A stretch of 64,000 nt of DNA. Origin: Bradyrhizobium sp. CCBAU 051011 (GTDB lineage Bacteria > Pseudomonadota > Alphaproteobacteria > Rhizobiales > Xanthobacteraceae). The position numbers were made by a program, and so were the translations under genes. The notes beneath the pieces are model-generated. The model did not search any database, was not told the origin of the DNA, and saw only the letters and a program-made list of their open reading frames with translations. Positions 8,781 through 17,898 of the stretch are shown here, piece by piece. Numbering within the stretch: the stretch's first letter is position 1; every line of letters begins with the position of its first letter. The DNA lies in contig NZ_CP022222.1 in assembly GCF_009930815.1 (NCBI RefSeq), positions 5,932,501 to 5,996,500 on the forward strand. The letters run 5' to 3'.

Positions 8781-10199
8781 CTATTCGTCCAATATCCAGG
8801 TGTCCTTGGTGCCGCCGCCCTGGCTCGAATTGACCACCAGCGAGCCTTCCTTCAGCGCCACCCGCGTCAACCCTCCGGGCACGATGGTGACGTGCTTGCT
8901 GCCGGTCAGCACGAATGGCCTGAGATCGACATGGCGCGGCGCGAGACCGGCCGCGGTGCAGGTCGGGCAGGTCGACAGCGCCAGTGTCGGCTGGGCGATA
9001 AAACCCTCGGGCTCACGCTTGAGCTTGTCGCGGAACGCCTCGATGGTCGCCTTGGTGGCGGCGGGGCCGATCAGCATGCCGTAGCCGCCGGAGCCGTGGA
9101 CTTCCTTGACCACCAGCTCGCTCAAATTGTCGAGCACGTAGGCGAGGTCCTTCGGCTCGCGGCAGCGCCAGGTCGGCACATTCTTCAGGATCGGCTCCTC
9201 GCCGAGATAGAATTTCACAATCTCCGGCATGTAGGAATAGATCGCCTTGTCGTCGGCGATCCCGGTGCCGACCGCGTTCGCCAGCGTGACATTGCCGGCC
9301 GCATAGGCCGACATCAGGCCGGGCACGCCGAGCGCCGAGTCCGGGCGGAAGGTCAGGGGGTCGAGGAAATCGTCGTCGACGCGGCGGTAGATCACGTCGA
9401 CGCGCTTCAGTCCCTCGGTGGTGCGCATGAACACCTCGTCGTTCTTGACGATGAGGTCGCGCCCTTCGACGAGCTCAATGCCGAGCTTGTCGGCAAGGAA
9501 CGAGTGTTCGTAATAGGCGGAGTTATAGACGCCGGGCGTCATCAGCGCGACCGTCGGCTCCGCCGAGGCAGACAACGGCGCGACCGAGCGCAGCGCTGAC
9601 AGCAGTTCGTCCGGATAGCGTTCGACCGGAGCGATGCGGTGGCGGGCAAACAGGTCTGGAAACAGCCGCATCATGATTTCGCGGTTTTCCAGCATGTAGG
9701 AGACGCCGGAGGGCGTGCGCGCATTGTCCTCCAGCACGATAAAATTGTCGGCGTCGGTCCGGACGATGTCGATGCCGGCGATGTGCACGTAGACGTCGTG
9801 CGGCACGCTCTGGCCGTTCATCTCGGGCCGGAAGACCGGGTTCTGGAAGATCAGGTCGTCGGGAATGAGGTTGGCGCGCAGGATGTCGCGGCCGTGATAG
9901 ATGTCGCGCAGGAACATGTTGAGCGCGCGGACCCGCTGCTTCAGGCCCTTTTCCAGAACCGTCCATTCCTTGGCCGACATGATCCGGGGGATGACGTCGA
10001 AGGGGATCAGCCGTTCCTGGGCTTCGGCGTCGCCATAGACGGCGAAGGTGATGCCGATCCGGCGGAATAAGAGTTCCGCCTCCTGACGGCGATATTCCAG
10101 GGCGTCCGGAGGCGTCTCCTTCAGCCAGCGGGAGAGCTCCCGATAGGCCGGGCGCAGGTCGCCGCCGGGCCCGTTCATTTCATCAAAGGCAACTGCCAT
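8781..10199 (-). CDS. Circularly permuted type 2 ATP-grasp protein
   Basis: A 472-residue protein of the circularly permuted ATP-grasp type 2 family. Recognisable segments are VLEDNARTPSGVSYMLENR, VYNSAYYEHSFLADKLGIEL and VVKEVHGSGGYGMLIGPAAT, the last a glycine-rich ATP-binding loop. ATP-grasp enzymes ligate a carboxylate to an amine or thiol; members of this branch are predicted peptide synthetases. It is the first gene of the operon with alpha-E and transglutaminase-like proteins, and a candidate attenuator lies about 130 bp upstream. Confidence 0.88.
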   Translation of the reverse strand: MAVAFDEMNGPGGDLRPAYRELSRWLKETPPDALEYRRQEAELLFRRIGITFAVYGDAEAQERLIPFDVIPRIMSAKEWTVLEKGLKQRVRALNMFLRDIYHGRDILRANLIPDDLIFQNPVFRPEMNGQSVPHDVYVHIAGIDIVRTDADNFIVLEDNARTPSGVSYMLENREIMMRLFPDLFARHRIAPVERYPDELLSALRSVAPLSASAEPTVALMTPGVYNSAYYEHSFLADKLGIELVEGRDLIVKNDEVFMRTTEGLKRVDVIYRRVDDDFLDPLTFRPDSALGVPGLMSAYAAGNVTLANAVGTGIADDKAIYSYMPEIVKFYLGEEPILKNVPTWRCREPKDLAYVLDNLSELVVKEVHGSGGYGMLIGPAATKATIEAFRDKLKREPEGFIAQPTLALSTCPTCTAAGLAPRHVDLRPFVLTGSKHVTIVPGGLTRVALKEGSLVVNSSQGGGTKDTWILDE

Positions 10200-10326
10200 A
10201 GATCCTGACTATCTCTCGAAGCCATGCGGCACAGTGCATGACTTCACGGGATGGTAGCAAGGCTCGGGCCAGCGCGATATGCATTGGCTCGCGGCATTTC
10301 GTGTGGGCGGCCGGCCGCGCTGCCCT

Positions 10327-10359
10327 AAAAAAAGGCTGCCGGGTGCTTATTTCGGCAGC
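10327..10359 (-). terminator. Intrinsic terminator-like hairpin in a leader region
   Basis: On the minus strand, GCTGCCG and CGGCAGC form a 7-bp stem with an 11-nt loop, followed by C and seven T. It sits in the divergent gap between the ATP-grasp gene (minus) and the CinA-like gene (plus), with no minus-strand gene ending there. It could end a small RNA or attenuate the ATP-grasp operon. Confidence 0.6.
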
Positions 10360-10419
10360 AAAGCCCCGTGACTTCAAAGCGTTGCTTGCGCAAAGTACGG
10401 GGACAGGTGAGGGGAAGTC

Positions 10420-11157
10420 ATGAGCGAGATCGTCACGGCGGGTATTCTGGTCATTGGCGACGAGATCCTGTCCGGCCGGACCAAGGACAAGAACATCGGC
10501 TTCATCGCCGAATACCTGACCAATATCGGCATCGACCTCAAGGAGGTCCGCGTCGTCGCCGATGACGAGGCCGACATCATCGCCGCCATTGATGCACTGC
10601 GGAATCGCTACACCTATGTCTTCACCACCGGCGGCATCGGACCGACCCATGACGACATTACAGCCGACAGCGTCGCCAAGGCGTTCGGCGTCGGCATCGA
10701 TCATCATCCGGAGGTCGTGGCGCGCTTTCGCGAGCGTTGGAGCGAGCAGGATCTGAACGAGGCCCGGCTGCGCATGGCCCGCGTGCCCGACGGCGCCGAA
10801 CTGATCCAGAGCGCCACCATCCTCGCGCCCGGCTTCAAGCTCGGCAACGTCATCGTGATGGCCGGCATTCCCTCGATCATGCAGGCGATGATGGATATCG
10901 TCTCGCCCAAGCTGAAATCGGGCGTGCGGATGCTGTCGGACTCGGTTCGGGCCAACGCGCGGGAAGGCGATATCGGCGGGCCGCTGCGGGACATCGCCAA
11001 TGCCCATCCCGACACCATCATCGGCAGCTATCCGTTCATGGACGAGGACAAGAAGCCGAACACCAATCTTGTGGTCCGCTCCCGCGATCCCGAAAAGCTC
11101 AACGCCGCGATGACCGCGGTGAAGGAGATGCTGGCGGGATTGAACGTCCCGCGGTAG
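10420..11157 (+). CDS. CinA-like molybdopterin-binding domain protein
   Basis: A 245-residue protein of the MoCF_biosynth fold, the N-terminal half of CinA. The signature [13 protein letters not shown] is at residues 12-24 and [13 protein letters not shown] near 70. The C-terminal nicotinamide-nucleotide amidase domain of full CinA is absent, so this is the short form. Members are annotated competence/damage-inducible protein A; the real role is uncertain, probably nucleotide or cofactor metabolism. It is followed 67 bp later by xanthine phosphoribosyltransferase on the same strand. Confidence 0.85.
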   Translation: MSEIVTAGILVIGDEILSGRTKDKNIGFIAEYLTNIGIDLKEVRVVADDEADIIAAIDALRNRYTYVFTTGGIGPTHDDITADSVAKAFGVGIDHHPEVVARFRERWSEQDLNEARLRMARVPDGAELIQSATILAPGFKLGNVIVMAGIPSIMQAMMDIVSPKLKSGVRMLSDSVRANAREGDIGGPLRDIANAHPDTIIGSYPFMDEDKKPNTNLVVRSRDPEKLNAAMTAVKEMLAGLNVPR

Positions 11158-11224
11158 CGACGCGAGTGATCCGGTTTCGAAAGCTACGGAGAACAACAGT
11201 GACAAATCGTTCTGGAGCGCGCTC

Positions 11225-11716
11225 GTGACGGCGCCGCCGGAGAAAGCCTTTCCGGTTTCCTGGGACCAGTTTCACCGGGATTGCCGGGCGCTGACCTGGC
11301 GGCTCAACGAGGTCGGGCCGTTTCATGCCATCATCGCGATTACCCGCGGTGGGCTGGTGCCGGCGGCCATCGTGGCGCGCGAACTCGGCATTCGCATCAT
11401 CGATACCGTCTGCATTGCCAGCTATGACCACACCAGGCAGGGCGACCTGCAGGCGCTCAAGGGCATTTCGGCCGACGTGGCAAAGCTCGGCGGCGGGACC
11501 GGAAAGGGCCTGTTGATCGTCGACGACCTCGTCGACACCGGCAAGACCGGACGGCTGGTGCGTTCGATGATGCCGGACGCGCATTTCGCGGCCGTCTATG
11601 CCAAGCCACAGGGCAAGCCACTGGTTGATACGTTCATTACCGAGGTGTCGCAGGATACCTGGATCCACTTTCCCTGGGATACCGCGCTGTCGTTCCAGCC
11701 GCCGATCCGTCCGTGA
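11225..11716 (+). CDS. gpt: Xanthine(-guanine) phosphoribosyltransferase
   Basis: A 163-residue purine salvage enzyme that converts xanthine or guanine with PRPP to the mononucleotide. The PRPP-binding motif [15 protein letters not shown] is near residue 95, and [20 protein letters not shown] is the family loop near 40. Length equals the usual 150-165. The start is GTG at 11225. Cytoplasmic, possibly membrane-associated as in E. coli. Confidence 0.9.
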   Translation: MTAPPEKAFPVSWDQFHRDCRALTWRLNEVGPFHAIIAITRGGLVPAAIVARELGIRIIDTVCIASYDHTRQGDLQALKGISADVAKLGGGTGKGLLIVDDLVDTGKTGRLVRSMMPDAHFAAVYAKPQGKPLVDTFITEVSQDTWIHFPWDTALSFQPPIRP

Positions 11717-11736
11717 CGGCAGGGATGTGATCTAGC

Positions 11737-11815
11737 CGTCATTGCGAGCGAAGCGAAGCAATCCATGCCGCCGCGGAAAGATGGATTGCTCGTCGCTTCG
11801 CACCTCGCATTGACG
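11737..11815. repeat. Palindromic intergenic repeat, CGTCATTGCGAG family
   Basis: CGTCATTGCGAGCGAAGCGA at the left and CCTCGCATTGACGG at the right, with the inner CAATCCAT/ATGGATTG pair. It lies between gpt and the next plus-strand gene. Confidence 0.8.
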
Positions 11816-11840
11816 GTGGCGGCAATAGGTTGAGCCTTTC

Positions 11841-12455
11841 ATGCCCCTGCAAAACCGCGTCACACCCACGGGCGACATCATCGCCACCCCGCACCGCGGC
11901 CTGTTCACCGGCAATCGCGGCATCATCCACGATCCCGCGACAAAGACGTTATTGAAAAAACGCTGGTCGAGCCCCGCCTGGATTACCTGCCTCTGCGAGT
12001 TCAGGGGCTGGCGGCGGCCGGTGATGGGCCGGCGGAGCTGGACCGAGCTGTTCTTTCTCGACGAGGCGACGGCATTCGCCGCAGGCCATCGTCCATGCTT
12101 CTTCTGCCGCCGCGACGACGCCAACCGCTTCCGCGCGGCGTGGGAGGCGGGTAATGGCGTTTCGGATATTCGGGCGCGGGAGATGGACGCCGTGCTGCAT
12201 CGGGATCGATTGGAGCGCGGCAAGAAGCGGCTGCACCCACTGCCCATGCCGCTAGAGAAGCTGCCAGACGGAGCGATGGTGCAGCAGGGGGCGGAGAGTT
12301 TTCTGATGGTGCAGGGCAGGGCGCTGCAATGGTCGATGGCGGGTTATAGCGGAATAGATGGCGCGATCGAGAGCGCGCTGTTGCTGACGCCGCCATCGAC
12401 GCTCCGCGCGCTCAGTGCCGGATATCGCCCGGTGCTACATCCGAGCGCGAGTTAG
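11841..12455 (+). CDS. Conserved hypothetical protein with CxxC motif
   Basis: A 204-residue soluble protein I do not recognise by function. It has TPHRGLFTGNRGIIHD near the start and AGHRPCFFCRRDDANRFR near residue 85, with one CxxC pair that could hold a metal. Composition and coding pattern are those of a genuine chromosomal gene. It stands alone between a repeat and a hairpin, convergent to the MetE-like gene. Confidence 0.7.
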   Translation: MPLQNRVTPTGDIIATPHRGLFTGNRGIIHDPATKTLLKKRWSSPAWITCLCEFRGWRRPVMGRRSWTELFFLDEATAFAAGHRPCFFCRRDDANRFRAAWEAGNGVSDIRAREMDAVLHRDRLERGKKRLHPLPMPLEKLPDGAMVQQGAESFLMVQGRALQWSMAGYSGIDGAIESALLLTPPSTLRALSAGYRPVLHPSAS

Positions 12456-12488
12456 TTAGAAGGCGATGCCGCTTGCGCGGTCCGCTCT

Positions 12489-12508
12489 CTCTCCCGCTTG
12501 CGGGAGAG
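12489..12508. terminator. Hairpin between convergent genes
   Basis: CTCTCCCGC and GCGGGAGAG form a perfect 9-bp stem with a 2-nt loop between the converging ends at 12455 and 12521. There is no T tract, so it is either a bidirectional transcript end or a member of a small repeat family. Confidence 0.5.
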
Positions 12509-12520
12509 GGAATGGAAGCA

Positions 12521-13543
12521 TCACCCGAGCCGCTGCCTTGCCAGTTTCGCGCCCGCGCCCAGCGCCGCAAGCTTCGCTTCCGCGATATCCCGTCGCATCG
12601 GCGCCATGCCGCAATTGGTTGTCGCGACGATGTTGCTCAGCGGCACGAATTTCGAGACGGCCTCGATCACCTTGACGACATCCTCGGCGGTCTCGATCGT
12701 GTCGCTGGCGACGTCGATCACGCCGGCCTGGATTACCTTGCCGGGGAGCAGCGCCAGCAGATCCAGCGGCACCTTCGAATTGCGGCACTCGATCGCGACC
12801 TGCTGGATCGGGCTTTTGGCGATCGCCGGGAAAATATCCTCGTATTGCCGCCACTCGCTGCCGAGCGTCTGCTTCCAGTCGGTATTGGCCTTGATGCCGT
12901 AGCCGTAGCAGATATGGACGGCGGTGGTGCAGGTCAGGCCTTCGGCGGCGCGCTCGAGCGCCTTGATGCCCCAGTCGGAGACTTCGTCCATGAAGACGTT
13001 GAAGGCGGGCTCGTCGAATTGGATCACGTCGACGCCGTCGGCCTGCAGCGCCTTGGCCTCGTTGTTGAGCAGTTCGGCAAAGGCGAAGGCCATCTTGACC
13101 TTGTCGCCGTAATACCGGTCGGCGACGGTGTCGGCGATAGTCATCGGGCCGGGCAGGGTGAATTTCAGCTTGCGGGTGGTATGGGTGCGGGCGACGCGGG
13201 CCTCATCCGCATGGACGCGGCCCTTCAGCGTCAGCGGCGCTGTCACCTGCGGTACCATCGCCTTGTAGCGGTCTTTGCGGATGCCCATCTCGACCTTGTG
13301 GGCGAAATCGATGCCCTCGACCTTCTCCAGGAAGCCATGGACAAAATGCTGGCGCGCTTGCTCGCCCTCGGTGACGATATCGACGCCGGCATCCTCCTGC
13401 AGCTTCACCGCCAGTATGGTGGCGTCGCGCTTGGCGCGGGCGAGTTCGTCGCCTTTCGAGCGCCAGGGGGCCCACAGTGTGTTGGGCTCGGCCAGCCATT
13501 CCGGCTTCGGTAAAGAGCCTGCGATCGTGGTTGGAAACAGCAT
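12521..13543 (-). CDS. Core MetE-like methyltransferase (C-terminal MetE domain only)
   Basis: A 340-residue protein equal to the catalytic C-terminal half of cobalamin-independent methionine synthase. The zinc ligands are visible: His and Cys in AVHICYGYG, Glu in QVAIECRNS and Cys in ATTNCGMAPM. VIQFDEPAF is the homocysteine-binding region. The N-terminal half of MetE, which helps bind folate, is missing. Short core-MetE proteins may use another methyl donor, such as methylcobalamin, rather than folate. The ATG at 13543 follows GGGAGG, so the longer frame to 13585 is not used. Confidence 0.85.
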   Translation of the reverse strand: MLFPTTIAGSLPKPEWLAEPNTLWAPWRSKGDELARAKRDATILAVKLQEDAGVDIVTEGEQARQHFVHGFLEKVEGIDFAHKVEMGIRKDRYKAMVPQVTAPLTLKGRVHADEARVARTHTTRKLKFTLPGPMTIADTVADRYYGDKVKMAFAFAELLNNEAKALQADGVDVIQFDEPAFNVFMDEVSDWGIKALERAAEGLTCTTAVHICYGYGIKANTDWKQTLGSEWRQYEDIFPAIAKSPIQQVAIECRNSKVPLDLLALLPGKVIQAGVIDVASDTIETAEDVVKVIEAVSKFVPLSNIVATTNCGMAPMRRDIAEAKLAALGAGAKLARQRLG

Positions 13544-13660
13544 AGGGGCCTCCCGCTCAGTTCTGATTGAGCGCCTGTCTGCCATGTCTTAAGATAGAGG
13601 TACAGAACAACAAAAGTCGCCTTCACGGGGAATATCCCGCAATCGGCAGCCAGGGGAGCC

Positions 13661-14362
13661 ATGATCGACCTGCATTACGCGCCAACGCCGAATGGCTGGA
13701 AAATCTCGATCATGCTTGAGGAACTCGGGCTTCCCTATCGGGTCATTCCGGTCAACATCCGCGCCGGCGACCAGTTCAGGCCGGAGTTTCTGGCGATCAG
13801 CCCGAATAACCGGATCCCGGCTATCGTGGACCACGAGCCCATCGACGGGCAGGGGCCGTTTTCGGTGTTCGAGACCGGCGCGATCCTGATCTATCTCGCC
13901 GACAAGACCGGGCGTTTTCTGCCCACGGAGACGCGGGCGCGGTCCCAGGTGATGCAATGGCTGATGTGGCAGATGAGTGGGCTGGGGCCCATGCTCGGCC
14001 AGCACGGCCATTTCGCGCTCTATGCGGCGGAGAAGATTCCGTACGCGATCGAGCGTTACCGCGACGAGGCGGCGCGGCTCTACCGCGTGCTCGATGTCCA
14101 ACTCGGCAAGACCGGCGCCTACGTCGCCGGCGACTACTCGATCGCCGACATCGCCTGCTTTCCCTGGACCATGACCCACAAGGCGCAGGGCTTCACGCTC
14201 GACGACTACCCGAACGTCAAGCGCTGGTACGCGGAAGTGCGCGCACGGCCGCAGGTGCAGGCAGGGCTAGCGATCGGCAAGTTCGTGAAGGAGCCGTTCG
14301 ACGAGGAGGCGCGACGGAATATGTTCGGAGCCCGCGCGAAGGAATTGGCGGGGAAAGGGTAG
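13661..14362 (+). CDS. Glutathione S-transferase family protein
   Basis: A 233-residue cytosolic GST with an N-terminal thioredoxin-like domain (MIDLHYAPTPNGWKISIMLE) containing the glutathione-site Asn, the cis-Pro in NNRIPAIVDHE, and ETGAILIYLADKTG. The helical C-terminal domain carries GAYVAGDYSIADIACFPW, the N-capping box. The overall pattern fits the Ure2/YfcG-like group, which often shows disulfide reductase activity. It is divergent from the MetE-like gene and precedes the isomerase and quinone reductase. Confidence 0.88.
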   Translation: MIDLHYAPTPNGWKISIMLEELGLPYRVIPVNIRAGDQFRPEFLAISPNNRIPAIVDHEPIDGQGPFSVFETGAILIYLADKTGRFLPTETRARSQVMQWLMWQMSGLGPMLGQHGHFALYAAEKIPYAIERYRDEAARLYRVLDVQLGKTGAYVAGDYSIADIACFPWTMTHKAQGFTLDDYPNVKRWYAEVRARPQVQAGLAIGKFVKEPFDEEARRNMFGARAKELAGKG

Positions 14363-14375
14363 GCCGTCGCGACGC

Positions 14376-14459
14376 CGTCATTGCGAGCGAAGCGAAGCAA
14401 TCCATGCAACCGCGCGGAAGGTATGGATTGCTTCGTCGCTTCGCTCCTCGCAATGACGG
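14376..14459. repeat. Palindromic intergenic repeat, CGTCATTGCGAG family
   Basis: A near-perfect copy: CGTCATTGCGAGCGAAGCGA at the left, TCCTCGCAATGACGG at the right and CAATCCATG...TATGGATTG inside. It lies between the GST and isomerase genes. Confidence 0.85.
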
Positions 14460-14497
14460 TGGACATAACAGTGATCTCAAATAACAAGGGAAATCCC

Positions 14498-15109
14498 ATG
14501 CTCGAGTTCTTCTTCGACTGTTCCAGCCCCTGGACCTATCTCGCCTTTCACAACATCCAGCCGCTCGCCAAAGAGCTCGGCGTCGAGATCAATTGGCGGC
14601 CGATCCTGGTCGGCGGCATCTTCAACACCGTCAATCCGAGCGTCTACGCGCAGCGCGAGACGCCGGTGCCGTTGAAGGCGCGCTACATGAAGAAGGATCT
14701 CGCCGACTGGGCGCGTTCGGCGGGCCTTGCGATCAAGATGCCGCCGACGGTGTTTCCGGTGAATAGCGTCAAGGCGATGCGCGGCTGCATCTGGCTGGGC
14801 AACAAGGACATGGTGCCGTTCGCCACTGCCGTGTTCGAGACATATTGGGGCGCCGACAAGGACATCTCGCAGGACTCGGTGCTGACCGAAATCTGCAAGA
14901 AGGTGGGCGTGGATCATGCAAAATTCTTCGAGGGCATCGGCCAGCAGGCGATCAAGGATCAGCTCAAGGCCAACACGGACGAGGTGATGGCGCGCGGCGG
15001 CTTTGGCTCGCCGACGATCTTTGTCGACAAGACCGACATGTATTTCGGCAATGACCGGATGCCGCTGATCCGCGAAGCGCTGGAGCGCGTGAAAGCGCGG
15101 GCCGCCTGA
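14498..15109 (+). CDS. 2-hydroxychromene-2-carboxylate isomerase family (DsbA-like)
   Basis: A 203-residue thioredoxin-fold protein of the DsbA/HCCA isomerase family, a kappa-class GST relative that isomerises an intermediate of naphthalene-type degradation using glutathione. The N-terminus MLEFFFDCSSPWTYLA holds the active-site Ser region; GGFGSPTIFVD holds the cis-Pro. The frame extends upstream through the repeat, so the ATG at 14498 is chosen. Its stop shares one base with the next start, which points to translational coupling. True substrate unknown. Confidence 0.87.
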   Translation: MLEFFFDCSSPWTYLAFHNIQPLAKELGVEINWRPILVGGIFNTVNPSVYAQRETPVPLKARYMKKDLADWARSAGLAIKMPPTVFPVNSVKAMRGCIWLGNKDMVPFATAVFETYWGADKDISQDSVLTEICKKVGVDHAKFFEGIGQQAIKDQLKANTDEVMARGGFGSPTIFVDKTDMYFGNDRMPLIREALERVKARAA

Positions 15110-16080
15110 TGCCGAGGGCTGTCGTCTGCCGCGAGCTCGGTCCGCCCGAGAGCCTGCGTCTGGAAACCTTTGCCGCGGTGCCGCTGGAGCCCGGGCAGGC
15201 GCGCGTCGCCATTCGCGCCGCCGGGTTGAATTTCCCTGACGTTCTGATGGCCGCAGGCGAATATCAGCTCAAGCCGGCGCTGCCGTTCACGCCGGGCATG
15301 GAAGCCGCCGGCGATGTCGTCGAGGTCAACGCGGCGGAAGGTGTGGTGGTGGGTGACCGCGTGATCGTCAAGATGCGGCATGGCGCCTATTCCGATGAAG
15401 CCGTCGCCACGCCGTCGCAGCTCGTCAAACTGCCGTCGACGTTCGACTATGCCGAGGGCGCGACCTTTCTGGCCGGCCATGGCACGGCCTATCACGCGTT
15501 GATCGATCGCGGCCGGCTTCAGCCGGGCGAGGTGCTGCTGGTGCACGGTGCCGGCGGCGGCGTTGGGCTCGCCGCTGTCGAGATCGGCAAGATGTTAGGA
15601 GCCACCGTGATCGCGACGGCGTCAAGCGACGAGAAGCTCGAGATTGCGAAGGCGAGGGGCGCCGATCATCTGATCCGCTACGACCGCGAACCGTTCCGCG
15701 ACGCCGTCAAGCGTCTCACCGACGGGCAGGGCGCCGACGTGGTGTTCGATCCCGTCGGCGGCGAGGTGTTCGAGAACTCGATGCGCTGCATTAACTGGGG
15801 CGCGCGGCTCTTGATCATCGGCTTCACCGGCGGCATCGGTCTTGCGAAGACCAATCTGTTGATGATCAAGGGCGCCAGCGTGCTTGGCGTCCGTGCCGGC
15901 GAAGCAGTGCGGAGAGATCCCATGCTCGGCGAAGTCAGGATCAAGGCGCTGACGGAATGGGCGGAGGCTGGAAAGGTCCGTCCCAACGTCTCGCACCGCC
16001 TGCCGCTGGAGGATTATGCGAAGGCGATGCGGCTATTGATCGATCGCAAGGCGATCGGGCGGGTGGCGCTGGTGATGTAG
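15109..16080 (+). CDS. NADPH:quinone oxidoreductase, MDR superfamily
   Basis: A 323-residue medium-chain dehydrogenase/reductase without zinc ligands, of the quinone oxidoreductase type. The N-terminal GroES-like domain has AAGLNFPDVLMAAGEYQ and PFTPGMEAAGDV; the nucleotide-binding motif is VHGAGGGVGLAAVEIGKMLG near residue 145. These enzymes reduce quinones or enones with NADPH. It starts on the last base of the isomerase stop, forming a two-gene detoxification operon. Confidence 0.9.
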   Translation: MPRAVVCRELGPPESLRLETFAAVPLEPGQARVAIRAAGLNFPDVLMAAGEYQLKPALPFTPGMEAAGDVVEVNAAEGVVVGDRVIVKMRHGAYSDEAVATPSQLVKLPSTFDYAEGATFLAGHGTAYHALIDRGRLQPGEVLLVHGAGGGVGLAAVEIGKMLGATVIATASSDEKLEIAKARGADHLIRYDREPFRDAVKRLTDGQGADVVFDPVGGEVFENSMRCINWGARLLIIGFTGGIGLAKTNLLMIKGASVLGVRAGEAVRRDPMLGEVRIKALTEWAEAGKVRPNVSHRLPLEDYAKAMRLLIDRKAIGRVALVM

Positions 16081-16163
16081 GGTGGGCAAAGGCGCACTTG
16101 CGCCGTGCCCACCATTTCCGCTGCGCAAAAAGATGGTGGGCACGCTTCGCTTTGCCCATCCTA
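16078..16163. repeat. Inverted repeat GGTGGGCAAAG family
   Basis: TAGGGTGGGCAAAGGCGCAC at the left and GCGTGCCCACC...GCTTTGCCCATCCTA at the right, so both arms of two nested inverted repeats are present. It lies between the converging quinone reductase and alpha/beta hydrolase ends and overlaps the former's stop codon and the latter's 3' end. Confidence 0.7.
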
Positions 16164-16831
16164 CGATTTGAATTTCCCGGCGCGCAAAAATGCAATCGTC
16201 TGCGTAATTGCAACGCTATGTCGCATCAGCCATGGATGCGCGGTGTGAACGACCATATGGTCCGCCATGCGGTCGAGCCTGGTATTCGCCACCGACACCC
16301 GCCCGTCATGCGGCTTCGGCAGAAATACGGATGCTACCGGATCGATCGAGCGGTCTCCGGCGATGATGCCGACGGGATAATCGACGGGTGGAAGCATCGC
16401 ATCGTCCACCGCACTCCGCCGTGTGCCGAGTTGCTGTCCGGCCGGGCCGAAGAAGACGCGGAAGGGCTTTGACTCCTTCAGCCGGTCGGCGATCTCGCTG
16501 CCGCTGTTCGGCGTGCCGAGCATCACCACGCGGCCGAGCCGTTTCGGCCGGTGTCTGGCAATGTAGACCCGCGCCAGCAGCCCGCCCATGGAATGGCCGA
16601 CGAAATGGACGGAGCCGTCGATGTCGTGAGCAAAACGCTGGATGGAGGGATGAATGTCCTCCGCAAGCGCTTCCAGCCCCTTCCGGCGGCTCGCGTAGTC
16701 CTGGTTGAGGGTGGCGAAACCAGCGCTTTCCAGCGCCGCCTGCATTTTTCGAAACGATCGCGCCGTCCTGCTGATGCCATGCAGCAGGACGACGCCGTCT
16801 TGCGTCGCGTCGGCCGAAGCCGGCCGGTCGC

Positions 16832-16835
<4 letters not shown>
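16161..16835 (-). CDS. Alpha/beta hydrolase, lipase/PGAP1-like
   Basis: A 224-residue alpha/beta hydrolase. VVLLHGISRTARSFRKM forms the oxyanion region near residue 15, the nucleophile Ser is in HFVGHSMGGLLARVY near 80, and the catalytic His is probably in ADHMVVHTAHPW. It resembles short esterases or lipases related to PGAP1. Its start overlaps the stop of the enoyl-CoA hydratase gene by 4 bp (ATGA), so they are translated together. Confidence 0.83.
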
Positions 16836-17722
<887 letters not shown>

Positions 17723-17769
17723 GGGGTGTTTCCTTCCTTATCTTCTTGTTTGACTGCTCAACGCATCGT

Positions 17770-17884
17770 CTTGCCCGGGCAGAAGCGCGAAGCGCGTCGT
17801 CGCGCTAGACGTCCCGGGCATCCACGTCTTCTGTCCTTCGAGAGCGTAAAGACGTGGATGGCCACGACAAGCCCGGCCATGACG
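17770..17884. repeat. Inverted repeat region between genes
   Basis: Contains two nested inverted pairs: CATCCACGTCTT with AAGACGTGGATG, and TTGCCCGGGC with GTCCCGGGCA. The terminal GGCCATGAC resembles other intergenic repeats of the same genome. No gene is visible. Confidence 0.55.
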
Positions 17885-17898
17885 GAGGTATCCAGAAG

